Positions 26,200 through 35,437 of a stretch of 64,000 nt of DNA are shown one piece after another. This stretch comes from Streptomyces sp. NBC_01750 (GTDB lineage Bacteria > Actinomycetota > Actinomycetes > Streptomycetales > Streptomycetaceae). The position numbers and the translations under genes were made by a program. Each line of letters starts with the position of its first letter. The stretch's first letter is position 1. The notes under the pieces are model-generated. The model had not been told where the DNA came from. It was given only the letters and a program-made list of their open reading frames with translations, and did no database searches. The stretch lies in NCBI RefSeq assembly GCF_035918095.1, contig NZ_CP109137.1:2916001-2980000 (forward strand), given 5' to 3'.

Positions 26200-27654
26200 A
26201 TGCCCGAGCTCACATACCGACGGCGGCTGGTCGTGCTGGCGATCTGCGCTATGAGCCTGCTGATCGTCAGCCTCGACAACACGATCCTCAATGTCGCGCT
26301 GCCCTCGATCCAGAAGGAGTTTCACGCCTCGGTCGCCGGGATGCAGTGGACGATCGACGCCTACACCCTCGTCCTCGCCTCCCTGCTGATGCTCTCCGGC
26401 TCCACCGCCGACCGGATCGGCCGACGCCGGGTCTTCCAGACCGGGCTCGTCCTCTTCACCGTCGGCTCGCTGCTCTGCTCGCTCGCGCCCAATCTCGAGT
26501 CGCTCATCGCGTTCCGCATGGTGCAGGCCGTCGGCGGCTCGATGCTCAATCCGGTCGCGATGTCGATCATCACCAACACCTTCACCGACCCGCGCGAACG
26601 GGCCCGTGCCATCGGCGTCTGGGGCGGCGTCGTCGGCATCTCCATGGCCGCGGGGCCCCTGGTCGGCGGAGTCCTGGTGGACTCGATCGGCTGGCGCTCG
26701 ATCTTCTGGGTCAATCTGCCGGTAGGCATCGCCGCCATCCTGCTGACCTGGCGCTACGTACCGGAGTCCCGCGCCCCGAAGCCACGCCGCCCCGATCCCG
26801 TCGGCCAGCTCCTAGTCATGGCTCTCCTCGGCTCACTCACCTACGCGATCATCGAGGCGCCCTCGGCCGGCCGGCACTCGCCGGTGATCCTTGCCCTCAG
26901 CGCGGTCGCGGCCCTCGCGCTGGCCGGACTGCTGCTGTACGAACCGAGGCGCACCGAGCCTCTGATCGATCTGCGCTTCTTCCGCAGCGCCCCGTTCAGC
27001 GGTGCCACGGTCATCGCGGTGTGCGCCTTCGCCTCGCTCGGCGGCTTCCTCTTCATCAACACGCTCTATCTGCAGGACGTCCGCGGCCTGTCCGCCATGG
27101 ACGCCGGTCTCTACATGCTGCCGATGGCCGCCATGACGTTCATCTGCGCACCGCTGTCGGGACGGCTGGTCGGCAGCCGCGGTCCGCGCCTCCCGCTGAT
27201 GATCGCGGGCGTCGCGATGGCCGCGAGCGGGGTGCTGTTCGCCGCCTTCGAGGCCGAGACCTCCGACGCGCTGCTCTTCCTCGGCTTTTTCCTCTTCGGT
27301 CTCGGCTTCGGCATGGTGAACGTGCCGATCACCAACACCGCCGTCTCCGGAATGCCCCGCTCCCAGGCCGGTGTCGCGGCCGCTGTCGCCTCCACCAGCC
27401 GGCAGATCGGGCAGACCCTCGGCGTCGCCGTCATCGGAGCCGTACTGGCGGCCGGGGTCGCCTCCACCTCGTACGCGGACGGCTTCGTCGCCGCGAGCAG
27501 GCCCGCCTGGTGGATCATCACCGGCTGCGGGCTGTGCGTCCTCGTGGTGGGGGCGCTGACCAGCGGCGGCTGGGCACGGGAGACGGCGCGGCGCACGGCT
27601 GAGCAACTGGAACCGCCGGACCGGGACAAGGCGCCGTCCACAGCGAACGCATAG
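26200..27654 (+). CDS. MFS efflux transporter (DHA2 type, 14 helices)
   Basis: 484 aa. Motif A appears as GSTADRIGRRRVFQTG and motif C-like GVVGISMAAGPLVGG. LDNTILNVALPSIQKEF in the first helix is typical of DHA2 drug exporters of the EmrB/QacA group. tactat at 26188-26193 sits seven bases before ATG 26200 like a -10 hexamer, so the message may be leaderless; no good -35 is visible. Substrates are unknown. Confidence 0.9.
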   Translation: MPELTYRRRLVVLAICAMSLLIVSLDNTILNVALPSIQKEFHASVAGMQWTIDAYTLVLASLLMLSGSTADRIGRRRVFQTGLVLFTVGSLLCSLAPNLESLIAFRMVQAVGGSMLNPVAMSIITNTFTDPRERARAIGVWGGVVGISMAAGPLVGGVLVDSIGWRSIFWVNLPVGIAAILLTWRYVPESRAPKPRRPDPVGQLLVMALLGSLTYAIIEAPSAGRHSPVILALSAVAALALAGLLLYEPRRTEPLIDLRFFRSAPFSGATVIAVCAFASLGGFLFINTLYLQDVRGLSAMDAGLYMLPMAAMTFICAPLSGRLVGSRGPRLPLMIAGVAMAASGVLFAAFEAETSDALLFLGFFLFGLGFGMVNVPITNTAVSGMPRSQAGVAAAVASTSRQIGQTLGVAVIGAVLAAGVASTSYADGFVAASRPAWWIITGCGLCVLVVGALTSGGWARETARRTAEQLEPPDRDKAPSTANA

Positions 27655-27749
27655 CCGTCTCCGAGCAGGGCCACAGGCGCCATGGGGCGTCGCTCACCCT
27701 TCGCCGGACTCCCTGGTCCGGCGGCGTCCGTTCGGCAAGGATTCGACGG

Positions 27750-30428
27750 ATGAGTCCGAGTCGAACGTGCGAGGTGTGCGGGACCGAGCTGCCCGGCCGA
27801 GGGCCGCGCAAGGAGAGCGGGCCGGCACAGGGCGGCCGGCCTGCCCGTTACTGCTCCGCCGCATGCCGACAGCGCGCCTTCCGCCGACGCTCGGCACGGG
27901 ACGCCCAGGACCAGGACCGAGAACACCGCCAGGACCAGGAGCACCGCCAGGACCAGGAGCACGGCCAGGACCAGGAGCACGGCCAGGAGCAGGACCACAG
28001 ACAGGTGGTGGGCCGGGAGCTGCCACGGCCACTGGACTCCTTCATAGGCCGGCGGCTCGAGCTGTCGCGGCTGCGCACCCTCTCGAAGTCCTCGCGGCTG
28101 CTGACTCTCACCGGTCCGGGCGGAGTCGGCAAGACCCGTCTGGCGATGGAGTTCGCCGGCGGCCGGAGTGGCGGCGCCGACGGCAAGGCCCTGCTGGTCG
28201 AACTGGACTCGCTGCGCGACGGCGACCGGCTTCCGCAGGCCGTGGCCGCCGCGCTGGGCGTCGGCGAGCGCGGCGGCCGTACAGGTATCGCGCTGCTCGC
28301 GCACGAGCTCGGCGACCGCCCGATACTGATCGTCCTGGACAACTGCGAGCACCTGGCCGAGCCGTGCGCACAGCTGGCCGCGGCCCTGCTCGCCCGGTGC
28401 CCACGGCTGCGGATCCTCGCCACCAGCCGGGAAGTGCTGCGCGTGCCCGGCGAAGTGGTGTTCCGGGTCGGCGAACTGTCCCTGTCGCCGGCCGGCGAGG
28501 ACGACGACCCGGCAGCCGTGCTGCAGGCGGATGCCGTCCGGCTCTTCGTGGAGCGCGCGGGCAGCTGCGCACCCGGATTCGAGCTGCATGCCGGCAACGC
28601 CCGTACCGTGGCGGAGATCTGCCGGCGCCTCGACGGCATGCCACTGGCCATCGAGCTGGCGGCACGCCGTACGGGAGCCCTCCCGCTGAGCGACATCCTG
28701 GCCGGCCTCGACGACCAGCTCACCCTCCTCACGGACGGCAGCAGAACCGGACCGGGACGCCACCGCGAGCTGGCGGCCGCGATCGACTGGAGCCATCGGT
28801 TACTGGACCCGGAGGAGCAGGCCCTCTTCCGCCGTCTCTCGGTCCTCGTCGGCGGCTTCGACGCCGTAGGAGCGGCCGCGGTCTGCGCAGACGGCGAGAT
28901 GCCGCCACGGCACGTCCTGCGGGTGCTGTGCGCGCTGGAAGCCAAGTCCCTGATCGTGCGGCTGCCCGGCACCGAGGCCGAAGTCACCGCACGATTCAGG
29001 CAGTTGAGCGCCATCCGCGCCTACGCCCTGGACCGCCTCGCCGACTCCGGCGAGCTGCCAGGCACCTGGCAGCGGGCCGTCGACTGGCTGACCGGACTGC
29101 TGGAGCCGACCACGGGTCAGGTCTTCGTCGACCAGGCGGGCGGCCCCCTGACCGAGGAGCGGGAGAACCTCGCGGCGGCCGTCGCCCACACCAACAGCCA
29201 CGGTGGCGCACCGAACGTACCCCTGACGCTGGCACTTGCGCGTGTGCGCTACCAGCAGGAGCAGCTGACAGCCGCCCGCGCACTGCTGACGGACGTGCTG
29301 GAGCGCGACAGCGACCCCGAGGATTCGCGGGACCCGAGGGACCCCCGGCACTCCGAGGACTTCCAGGACTCCCGGCACGTCGGTGCGGCCCTGGCGCTCG
29401 CCGCACGCGCCGCCTGCCAGCAGGTGGACGAGGCGGCCGCACTGCACTTCGCCGAGCAGGCGGTCGCCGCCGAGCGGCGCCGGAACGACCCCGCCTCACT
29501 CGCCAACGCCCTGGACGCACGCGCTGCCGCCCTGCTGTGCCGCGGCGAGTTCTCGCAGGCCGTCGACGACTTCGCCGAGTGCCTGGCCATCGTCGCCACG
29601 CTCGGCCGCCCCCACGACACCGCATGGTGCCGGCATCACCTGGCCTGGGCGCTGCTGCATGTCGGCAAGGCGGCCGAGGGCGATGCGCTCATGTCTTCCT
29701 GCCTGCCCGAGCTTCGAGGGCAGGCACCCTGGTGCCAGTCGGCGGCAGCGCTGCACACCGCCGGCGCGATACGGCTGGCTCTGGGCGACCTCAGGGCGGC
29801 GGAACGGCTGTTCGCCGAGGCCCTGCGCACGGTGCCCGGTGAGAGTTTCCACGCGCTGTATCCGCTCGAGGGGCTTGCCGTCGTGGCGGCGGAACGCGGC
29901 GAGATGAAGCGCTCGCTGCGGCTGTTCGCGGCCTGTGCGCAGGCGCGCCGCCGCCTGGACACCGAGCCGGAAGCCGAGTGGCAGCGGCACGTCGAAGCCG
30001 CGGCGGCCCGCGCCGAGGCGGCTCTGACCCCGGCTGCGCGGGACGGGGCGGTGGCCGGTGGACGCCGGCTGCGCTGGGAGCGGCTGCTCGTCTACGCGCT
30101 GAACGGGACCGCCGAAGAGTCCGCGTCAGTCGTCTCCTCAACGGCCGGCAACGGTGACGGAGGAGGGGGAACCGGGAGCGGAACCGGCGGCGGGCGATCT
30201 GCGCTGACAGGGCGGGAGGCAGCTGTCGCCGCTCTGGTCGCCGAGGGACTGACCAACCGTGAGATCGCGGCTCGTCTCGATCTGTCGGCGAGCACCGTCG
30301 CCACCCATCTCGACAACGTACGGGACAAGCTGGGCATGCGGTCCCGGACCCAGATCGCGCTGTGGGTGGCCGGAAAGGAACGGCGCGCCACCCCGGAACA
30401 CGACAAGCGCTGGGGCGAGGTTTCGTAA
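27750..30428 (+). CDS. Large NTPase-LuxR regulator with N-terminal zinc-ribbon-like motif
   Basis: 892 aa. Residues 1-50 hold CEVCG and RYCSAACRQRAFRRR, a probable four-Cys zinc site. Residues 52-84 are Gln/Asp/Glu/His repeats. The ATPase follows with Walker A GPGGVGKTR near 121 and ILIVLDNCEHLAEP. A TPR-like region rich in Ala helices runs to about 800, and a C-terminal LuxR/GerE helix-turn-helix begins LTGREAAVAALVAEGLTNREIAARLDLS. It resembles LAL/AfsR-type activators. It is a stand-alone gene; the downstream dioxygenase gene is 155 bases away. Confidence 0.88.
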   Translation: MSPSRTCEVCGTELPGRGPRKESGPAQGGRPARYCSAACRQRAFRRRSARDAQDQDREHRQDQEHRQDQEHGQDQEHGQEQDHRQVVGRELPRPLDSFIGRRLELSRLRTLSKSSRLLTLTGPGGVGKTRLAMEFAGGRSGGADGKALLVELDSLRDGDRLPQAVAAALGVGERGGRTGIALLAHELGDRPILIVLDNCEHLAEPCAQLAAALLARCPRLRILATSREVLRVPGEVVFRVGELSLSPAGEDDDPAAVLQADAVRLFVERAGSCAPGFELHAGNARTVAEICRRLDGMPLAIELAARRTGALPLSDILAGLDDQLTLLTDGSRTGPGRHRELAAAIDWSHRLLDPEEQALFRRLSVLVGGFDAVGAAAVCADGEMPPRHVLRVLCALEAKSLIVRLPGTEAEVTARFRQLSAIRAYALDRLADSGELPGTWQRAVDWLTGLLEPTTGQVFVDQAGGPLTEERENLAAAVAHTNSHGGAPNVPLTLALARVRYQQEQLTAARALLTDVLERDSDPEDSRDPRDPRHSEDFQDSRHVGAALALAARAACQQVDEAAALHFAEQAVAAERRRNDPASLANALDARAAALLCRGEFSQAVDDFAECLAIVATLGRPHDTAWCRHHLAWALLHVGKAAEGDALMSSCLPELRGQAPWCQSAAALHTAGAIRLALGDLRAAERLFAEALRTVPGESFHALYPLEGLAVVAAERGEMKRSLRLFAACAQARRRLDTEPEAEWQRHVEAAAARAEAALTPAARDGAVAGGRRLRWERLLVYALNGTAEESASVVSSTAGNGDGGGGTGSGTGGGRSALTGREAAVAALVAEGLTNREIAARLDLSASTVATHLDNVRDKLGMRSRTQIALWVAGKERRATPEHDKRWGEVS
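27903..27998 (+). repeat. 18-bp tandem repeats in the LuxR-regulator gene
   Basis: Four 18-bp units start at 27927, 27945, 27963 and 27981, preceded by a diverged one at about 27903. They encode RQDQEH/GQDQEH hexapeptides. The period is six codons, so changes in copy number keep the frame. The segment links the zinc motif and the ATPase domain and is probably a charged flexible linker. Confidence 0.93.
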
Positions 30429-30583
30429 CGCGGCAAAGCCGCCGGTCATCTGATCGATCCGCTCTTCAGCGGCAGCGGCAAAGCTGAGCCGGAACAGGGC
30501 ATTCCAAGGACTCGCAGGCCTCTGGCCCGTCCTTCCCCCCACGGAATGCCCTGGCGAGCAGTCGATTCCGGCAAGGAGACGCG

Positions 30584-31291
30584 ATGCGGCCAGACCACGA
30601 AACGAGCGGCGAGCACACGAGCTCGAGGAGGGCGTTCATCAGAACGAGTTCGGCGGGGATGACCGCCGCCCTCGTGGCGACGAGCGGGGCCGGCGCCGCC
30701 CTGGCGGCACCGATGAGCACGGTGCAGGAGGCGCGCGCGGCGGGACGCCCGTTGGCCGTCACGCCTGCCTGCGACGGTCACGAGACCCCGGCGGCGACGG
30801 AGGGCCCGCTCTTCAAACCGGAATCCCCCGAGCGGACGGACTTCATCACCCCCGCGATCCGCGGAGTGCGGCTCGACTTCAGCGGCGTCGTCTACGACAC
30901 CGCCTGCAAGCCGCTGCCGGGGACGCTCATCGAGTTCTGGCAGTGCGACCAGAACGGCGACTACGACACCGCCGGCTTCTCGCTCCGCGGACACCAGCAC
31001 ACCAACAGTAGGGGCGCGTTCCGGCTCACGACGATCATCCCCCGGGACTACTGGGGCCGTTGGGGCCAGCGGGCTCCCCACATCCACACCCAGGTCCAGG
31101 CGCCCGGCGGACCGGTGCTCGTCACCCAGCTGTACTTCCCCGACGACACCCAGGCGTACGGCCGGGACTTCGCCACGCTCAACGCCGCGGACCGGCTCCT
31201 CAACCGGGCCTGCACGATCACGCTCGCGGGCCCGAAGGACGGCCGCTACACCGGCGCCTTCGACTTCGTCATCCAGACCACGGCCAAGTAG
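30584..31291 (+). CDS. Tat-exported intradiol ring-cleavage dioxygenase
   Basis: 235 aa. A twin-arginine signal (SRRAFIRTSSAGMTAALVATS) is followed by the intradiol dioxygenase fold: EGPLFKPESPERTDF, GVVYDTACKPLPGTLIEFWQ, DQNGDYD, RDYWGRWGQRAPHIH and TQLYFPDD. Two His in PHIH and nearby Tyr are the expected Fe(III) ligands. It should cleave catechol-type rings outside the cytoplasm. AAGGAG precedes ATG 30584. The propeller gene 30 bases downstream is likely co-transcribed. Confidence 0.9.
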   Translation: MRPDHETSGEHTSSRRAFIRTSSAGMTAALVATSGAGAALAAPMSTVQEARAAGRPLAVTPACDGHETPAATEGPLFKPESPERTDFITPAIRGVRLDFSGVVYDTACKPLPGTLIEFWQCDQNGDYDTAGFSLRGHQHTNSRGAFRLTTIIPRDYWGRWGQRAPHIHTQVQAPGGPVLVTQLYFPDDTQAYGRDFATLNAADRLLNRACTITLAGPKDGRYTGAFDFVIQTTAK

Positions 31292-31321
31292 CCGACCGCC
31301 GATCACTCAAGGATCTCCGTG

Positions 31322-32482
31322 ATGCATACGAGCAAGTCATCCCGGCACCGGAAAGTCAGTCGGTCGCCCATGGTGGCGGCGCTGGCCGCGGGAGCCGTCG
31401 CGGTCGGGGGCCTGATCGCCGCCGGCACCGTCTGGGCCGGCCCCGCCCCCGCCGCCAAGGACGTGGCGGCCGCACCGGCGCGCGTCGCGGGACAGTGGCA
31501 GTCGACCGCGGTCCCGGTGGCCAAGGGCGACCTCACCGCCGTGGCCGCGCTCAGCGACAAGCAGGCCTGGTCCGTCGGCTACCGGCTGAAGAGCGCCACC
31601 GAGCTGGAGGCCCTGGCCCTGCACTGGGACGGCACGTCCTGGACGCAGCAGTCGACGCTGCCGAAGGACACCTTTCCGCAGGCGCTCGCCGTACGGTCGG
31701 CCAGTGACATCTGGGCGGTCGGCGCGACGGCGGCCCACTGGGACGGCACCTCCTGGACCACGCGCAACCTCGACCGTGACCCCGCGGGCCGGTTGACACC
31801 CGACGCGGTGGTGACGACGTCCGACGGGAAGGCCTGGACGGCCGGTCGCGTGGTGCCGCAGGGCATCAAGAACGGGGTCCCCGCCATCCAGGCCTGGGAC
31901 GGCACGGCCTGGCGTCGGCAGACCCTGCCCGACGTCGGCAAGGGCGAACTCACCAGCCTCACCGCGGTCGCACCGGACGACATCTGGGCGGCGGGCACGT
32001 CCTTCGCCACCGACAGCACCGCGGAGACGGCCCTGCTGCTGCACTGGGACGGCACCTCCTGGACGCGGGTCGCCGCGCCCGCGGGAGCCAAGGATGAGCA
32101 CCGCTGGCTCAGCGGCATCACCGCACTTGGTGCCGACGACATATGGGCGGTGGGCGGTTCGACGTCCAAGGGAGGCGACCTCGCCTACGCGGTGCACTGG
32201 GACGGCAAGAAGTGGACCGACGTCAAGACACCCGCGATCGCCGACGGCCGGCTTCGGGCCGTCGGCAGGGCCGGGGACGGCGCGCTGTGGGCGGTCGGCG
32301 GCAAGGGTGCTGTCTCCGTCGCCCTGCGCTTCGACGCGCAGGAGCGCCGTTGGGAGCAGGCAGCCGACCCCGGTGTGGTGGTGCGAGGGTTCACCACTGT
32401 GCCGAGCAGCGCAGATCTGTGGACAGTGGGTATCGCCAAACAGGGCGACCTGGTTCCGGCGGTGACCCGCTTCACGGGCTGA
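31322..32482 (+). CDS. Secreted beta-propeller-like repeat protein
   Basis: 386 aa. A Sec signal (about residues 1-40, basic start, ends WAGPAPAA) precedes five to seven repeats with DIWAVG or DIWAAG and LHWDGTSW blocks (near residues 130-150, 215-245, 270-300), a propeller pattern common in uncharacterised Streptomyces extracellular proteins. ATG 31322 has AAGGA eight bases upstream; GTG 31319 is an alternative start. It probably forms an operon with the dioxygenase. Function is unknown. Confidence 0.82.
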   Translation: MHTSKSSRHRKVSRSPMVAALAAGAVAVGGLIAAGTVWAGPAPAAKDVAAAPARVAGQWQSTAVPVAKGDLTAVAALSDKQAWSVGYRLKSATELEALALHWDGTSWTQQSTLPKDTFPQALAVRSASDIWAVGATAAHWDGTSWTTRNLDRDPAGRLTPDAVVTTSDGKAWTAGRVVPQGIKNGVPAIQAWDGTAWRRQTLPDVGKGELTSLTAVAPDDIWAAGTSFATDSTAETALLLHWDGTSWTRVAAPAGAKDEHRWLSGITALGADDIWAVGGSTSKGGDLAYAVHWDGKKWTDVKTPAIADGRLRAVGRAGDGALWAVGGKGAVSVALRFDAQERRWEQAADPGVVVRGFTTVPSSADLWTVGIAKQGDLVPAVTRFTG

Positions 32483-32495
32483 CCGGCACACCGAA

Positions 32496-32532
32496 CCCGG
32501 GCCCGGACCACGCGCCACGGTCCGGGCCCGGG
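32496..32532. terminator. Bidirectional terminator
   Basis: A perfect 14-bp inverted repeat (32496-32509 with 32519-32532) and a 9-nt loop between the convergent ends of the propeller gene and the XRE regulator gene. Confidence 0.8.
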
Positions 32533-32545
32533 CCATGCCACGTGC

Positions 32546-33400
32546 TCAGGCCTCGGCGAGCGCGAACGCCTGGAGCTTCTCCAGGCGCTCGCGCGATTCG
32601 ACGTCCAGAGGTGTGTAACTGACCAGCCGGGGCCCGGCCGCCGGGCCCAGCCAGAGATTGTTGTGCTCCAGGTGCAGCAGGCCCACATGGGCGTTGCGGA
32701 TCAGCTTGGTCCTGCCGCTCTGGCTGACCACCTCATGGCGCGCCCACACCTCACGGAACGCCGGCGAGGACCTCTCCAGTCGCCCCAGCAGCGCCTTCCA
32801 CGCGGGCTCGGCCAGATGCTCGGCCATCGACGCCCGGAACTTCGCGGCCATCATCCGGTTGGCGTCCGCGAGATCGGTGACCGCCGCCCGCCAGTCGTCA
32901 TTGGTGAAGGCCATGATCATGCAATTGCGGTCCTCCGGAGGAAGGGCGTCGAGGTCGCAGAACAGCCGTCCGTAGGTGCGGTTGTACGCGAGGATGTCGT
33001 AACGGCTGTTCATGATGCAGGCCGGAATCGGCTCGAGCTGCACGAGCATCTGCCGCAGGGCCGGCGTGATGGTCGGGCAGGGCGTGCCGGGGGCCGGGTC
33101 GGTGGCGCCGGCCAGGGCGAAGAGATGGGTGCGCTCGCTGGGGTCGAGGAGCAGCGCGCGGGCGATGGCGTCGAGGACCTGCGGGGAGACCTGGATGTCC
33201 CTGGCCTGTTCGAGCCAGGTGTACCAGGTGACACCGACGGTCGCGAGATGCGCGACCTCCTCGCGGCGCAGACCGGGAGTCCGCCGGCGACGGCCGCGCG
33301 GCAGCCCGACCTGCTCGGGGGTGATGCGTTCACGACGGCTGCGCAGAAAGCCCGCGAGCTCATGCCTTCGTACGTCGCTCTCCTGCACCATCGTCGTCAT
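32546..33400 (-). CDS. XRE-family regulator with MmyB-like ligand-binding domain
   Basis: 284 aa. The N-terminal helix-turn-helix (LAGFLRSRRERITPEQVGLP; TPGLRREEVAHLATVGVTWYTWLEQ) is followed from about residue 105 by the MmyB-like sensor domain (DILAYNRTYGRLFCDLD; HVGLLHLEHNNLWLGP; LVSYTPLD). These regulators often control neighbouring SDR or MFS genes. ATG 33400 is chosen because the conserved part begins there; a longer frame to 33481 would run across the divergent promoter and its operator repeats. Confidence 0.9.
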   Translation of the reverse strand: MTTMVQESDVRRHELAGFLRSRRERITPEQVGLPRGRRRRTPGLRREEVAHLATVGVTWYTWLEQARDIQVSPQVLDAIARALLLDPSERTHLFALAGATDPAPGTPCPTITPALRQMLVQLEPIPACIMNSRYDILAYNRTYGRLFCDLDALPPEDRNCMIMAFTNDDWRAAVTDLADANRMMAAKFRASMAEHLAEPAWKALLGRLERSSPAFREVWARHEVVSQSGRTKLIRNAHVGLLHLEHNNLWLGPAAGPRLVSYTPLDVESRERLEKLQAFALAEA

Positions 33401-33429
33401 GCTTCCAGCGTGCCGGACGGCGCAGACCA

Positions 33430-33475
33430 TTGCCAGGTAGTGCTTGTACCAGGATAAAGACACTCTGGTACCAGG
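33430..33475 (+). promoter_or_regulatory. Promoter of the MFS gene with duplicated operator
   Basis: A -35 TTGCCA (33430-33435), 17-base spacer and -10 GATAAA (33453-33458) point to a start near 33465. Two copies of an 11-base near-palindrome, cttgtaccagg (33443-33453) and ctggtaccagg (33465-33475), lie exactly 22 bases apart, one across the spacer/-10 and the other over the start point. The layout suggests repression of the MFS gene, presumably by the divergent XRE protein. Confidence 0.65.
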
Positions 33476-33501
33476 CTCCACGACGGACGATCGTCGATGG
33501 C

Positions 33502-34956
33502 GTGAGTGAGACCAGTGTTCTTTCCCCAGATCCCGTCCGCGTCGCCAAAGCCGCGGAAGCCGCCGAAGCCGCCGGGCCGCAGCTCGGCCCGCTCGGGCTG
33601 TTCACCGTGCTGCTCGGCGCGGCGCTTCCCCTGATCGACTTCTTCATCGTCAATGTCGCCCTGCCGACCATCGAACACGACCTCGGCGCGGGCCCCGCGC
33701 TGCTGGAACTGGTGGTCGCCGGGTACGGACTCTCGTACGCCGTACTGCTCGTCCTCGGCGGACGGCTCGGAGACATGTACGGCCGCCGCCGGCTCTTCCT
33801 GGCGGGCATGGCCGCCTTCGGACTCACCTCGCTGGCCTGCGGGCTCGCGCCGGACGCCTGGACGCTGGTCGGGGCACGGGTGGCACAGGGCGCGGCAGCC
33901 GCGCTGATGATGCCGCAGGTACTGGCCACCATCCAGTCGGCGACGGCCGGCCCGCGCAGGGCCCGGGCGATGAGCCTGTACGGAGCGACTGCCGGACTCT
34001 CGATGGTCGCCGGGCAGATCCTGGGCGGCGTCCTGGTCGCGGCCGACATCGCGGGCACCGGCTGGCGGGCGGTATTCCTGGTGAATGTGCCGGTGGCGCT
34101 GATCGGCCTGGTACTGGCCGCCCGCTCGGTCCCGAGAACGCGCTCCGCCAACCCCGCGCCCGTGGACGTACCCGGCACGCTGCTGCTGACCGTGACCCTG
34201 CTGACGCTGCTGGCGCCGCTGACGGAGGGACGGGCCACCGGCTGGCCGCTGTGGACATGGGTCGCGCTGGCGATGTTCCCGGTCGCGGCGGTGGCCTTCT
34301 ACCGGGTGGAGCGTCGCGCGGACCGGCAGGGGCGTACACCGCTGGTACCGCCGAGCCTGTTCGCACTGGTCCCGCTGCGGCGCGGGCTTGCGCTGGTACT
34401 GCCGTTCTCGATCGGCTTCGGCGGCTTCATGTTCGTGGTCGCGGTGGCGCTGCAGCAGGGCCTCGGGATGGGGGCCGTGGCCTCCGGGACGGCGCTGGTG
34501 CCGATGGCGCTGGCCTTCTTCGTGGCGTCGCTGGCAGGACCGCGGCTGGTGGTGCGGTACGGCACCCGGATCGTGCCGACCGGCGGCGCGCTCCAGGCCG
34601 TGGGCGTCGCGGTACTGGCCCTCGCCGTCTGGCGCGGCTGGCCGGACCTGGGCTTCGTGGAACTGATGCCGGGCGTCGCGCTCGCCGGCTTCGGCCAGGG
34701 ACTCCAACTGCCGGTCATCTTCCGGATCGTGCTCTCCGAAGTGCCGCCGGAGCGGGCCGGAGTGGGCAGCGGTGTGATGGTGACGACCCAGCAGTCCGCA
34801 CTGGCGCTGGGCGTGGCCACGCTGGGCTCGCTCTTCCTCTCGCTGGCCACATCGGCGGGGATGCGTCAGGCACTGACGGTCACGCTGCTGGTGCAGCTGG
34901 GGATGATCGTGCTGACGACGCTGCTGAGCCTGCGCCTGCCGCGCACGGTGAACTGA
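33502..34956 (+). CDS. MFS efflux transporter (DHA2 type)
   Basis: 484 aa with about 14 membrane segments. LIDFFIVNVALPTIEHDL lies in helix 1 and GGRLGDMYGRRRLFLAG is motif A. GTG 33502 is the only sensible start before the first helix; the Shine-Dalgarno is weak. Divergent from the XRE regulator with the operator described at 33430-33475, so it is probably a regulated drug or metabolite exporter. A 22-bp hairpin terminator follows. Confidence 0.9.
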   Translation: MSETSVLSPDPVRVAKAAEAAEAAGPQLGPLGLFTVLLGAALPLIDFFIVNVALPTIEHDLGAGPALLELVVAGYGLSYAVLLVLGGRLGDMYGRRRLFLAGMAAFGLTSLACGLAPDAWTLVGARVAQGAAAALMMPQVLATIQSATAGPRRARAMSLYGATAGLSMVAGQILGGVLVAADIAGTGWRAVFLVNVPVALIGLVLAARSVPRTRSANPAPVDVPGTLLLTVTLLTLLAPLTEGRATGWPLWTWVALAMFPVAAVAFYRVERRADRQGRTPLVPPSLFALVPLRRGLALVLPFSIGFGGFMFVVAVALQQGLGMGAVASGTALVPMALAFFVASLAGPRLVVRYGTRIVPTGGALQAVGVAVLALAVWRGWPDLGFVELMPGVALAGFGQGLQLPVIFRIVLSEVPPERAGVGSGVMVTTQQSALALGVATLGSLFLSLATSAGMRQALTVTLLVQLGMIVLTTLLSLRLPRTVN

Positions 34957-34992
34957 CCCGTTGAACCTGGCGGACCCGGACATGGGCCGGAG

Positions 34993-35039
34993 ATGGCCGT
35001 GGGCCCGGACCGCGTGACGCGGTCCGGGCCCACGGCCAT
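34993..35039. terminator. Very long bidirectional terminator
   Basis: A perfect 22-bp inverted repeat (34993-35014 with 35018-35039) around a TGA loop, between the convergent MFS and DUF6243 genes. Confidence 0.88.
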
Positions 35040-35041
35040 GA

Positions 35042-35242
35042 TCAGGCCTGGTTCTCCTGCGGCTCCTGCGGCGTGTCGACGCTCTCGGCACGCTCGCGCA
35101 TCTTGCGCACCAGTTCCTGCTTCTGGTCGGCGGACGCCTTGCGATCGGCGTTGCGCGCGGGACCGTTGCCCTGCTGGTCGGCGCGCGACAGCTTCTTGCG
35201 CTGTCCGCCCACGCCGAGGAGGTTGTTTCGGCTCTTGGCCAT
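35042..35242 (-). CDS. Small basic protein, DUF6243-like
   Basis: 66 aa, very hydrophilic: MAKSRNNLLGVGGQRKKLSR, a middle rich in Ala, Gln and Lys, and an acidic Pro/Gln tail. It matches my memory of the DUF6243 family of small Streptomyces proteins with unknown role. GGGAGA lies six bases before ATG 35242. It is followed at once by the 22-bp hairpin. Confidence 0.8.
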   Translation of the reverse strand: MAKSRNNLLGVGGQRKKLSRADQQGNGPARNADRKASADQKQELVRKMRERAESVDTPQEPQENQA

Positions 35243-35437
35243 GGGTTTCTCCCATTTGTGGTGAGAAGTGACTGGGGAATCGTCAGACGGGGGCGGGAGT
35301 CGACCGCCGCCCTCTCACTCGTAGATCGGGAGATACGCATACATGCGGGCCACGGTACCCCGCCGCGAAGGGCGGGGACACCTCGTTTTTTCGCACGGGC
35401 CGCGCGAGCGAACCGGTCGAGCGGACAGGGGAGATCA

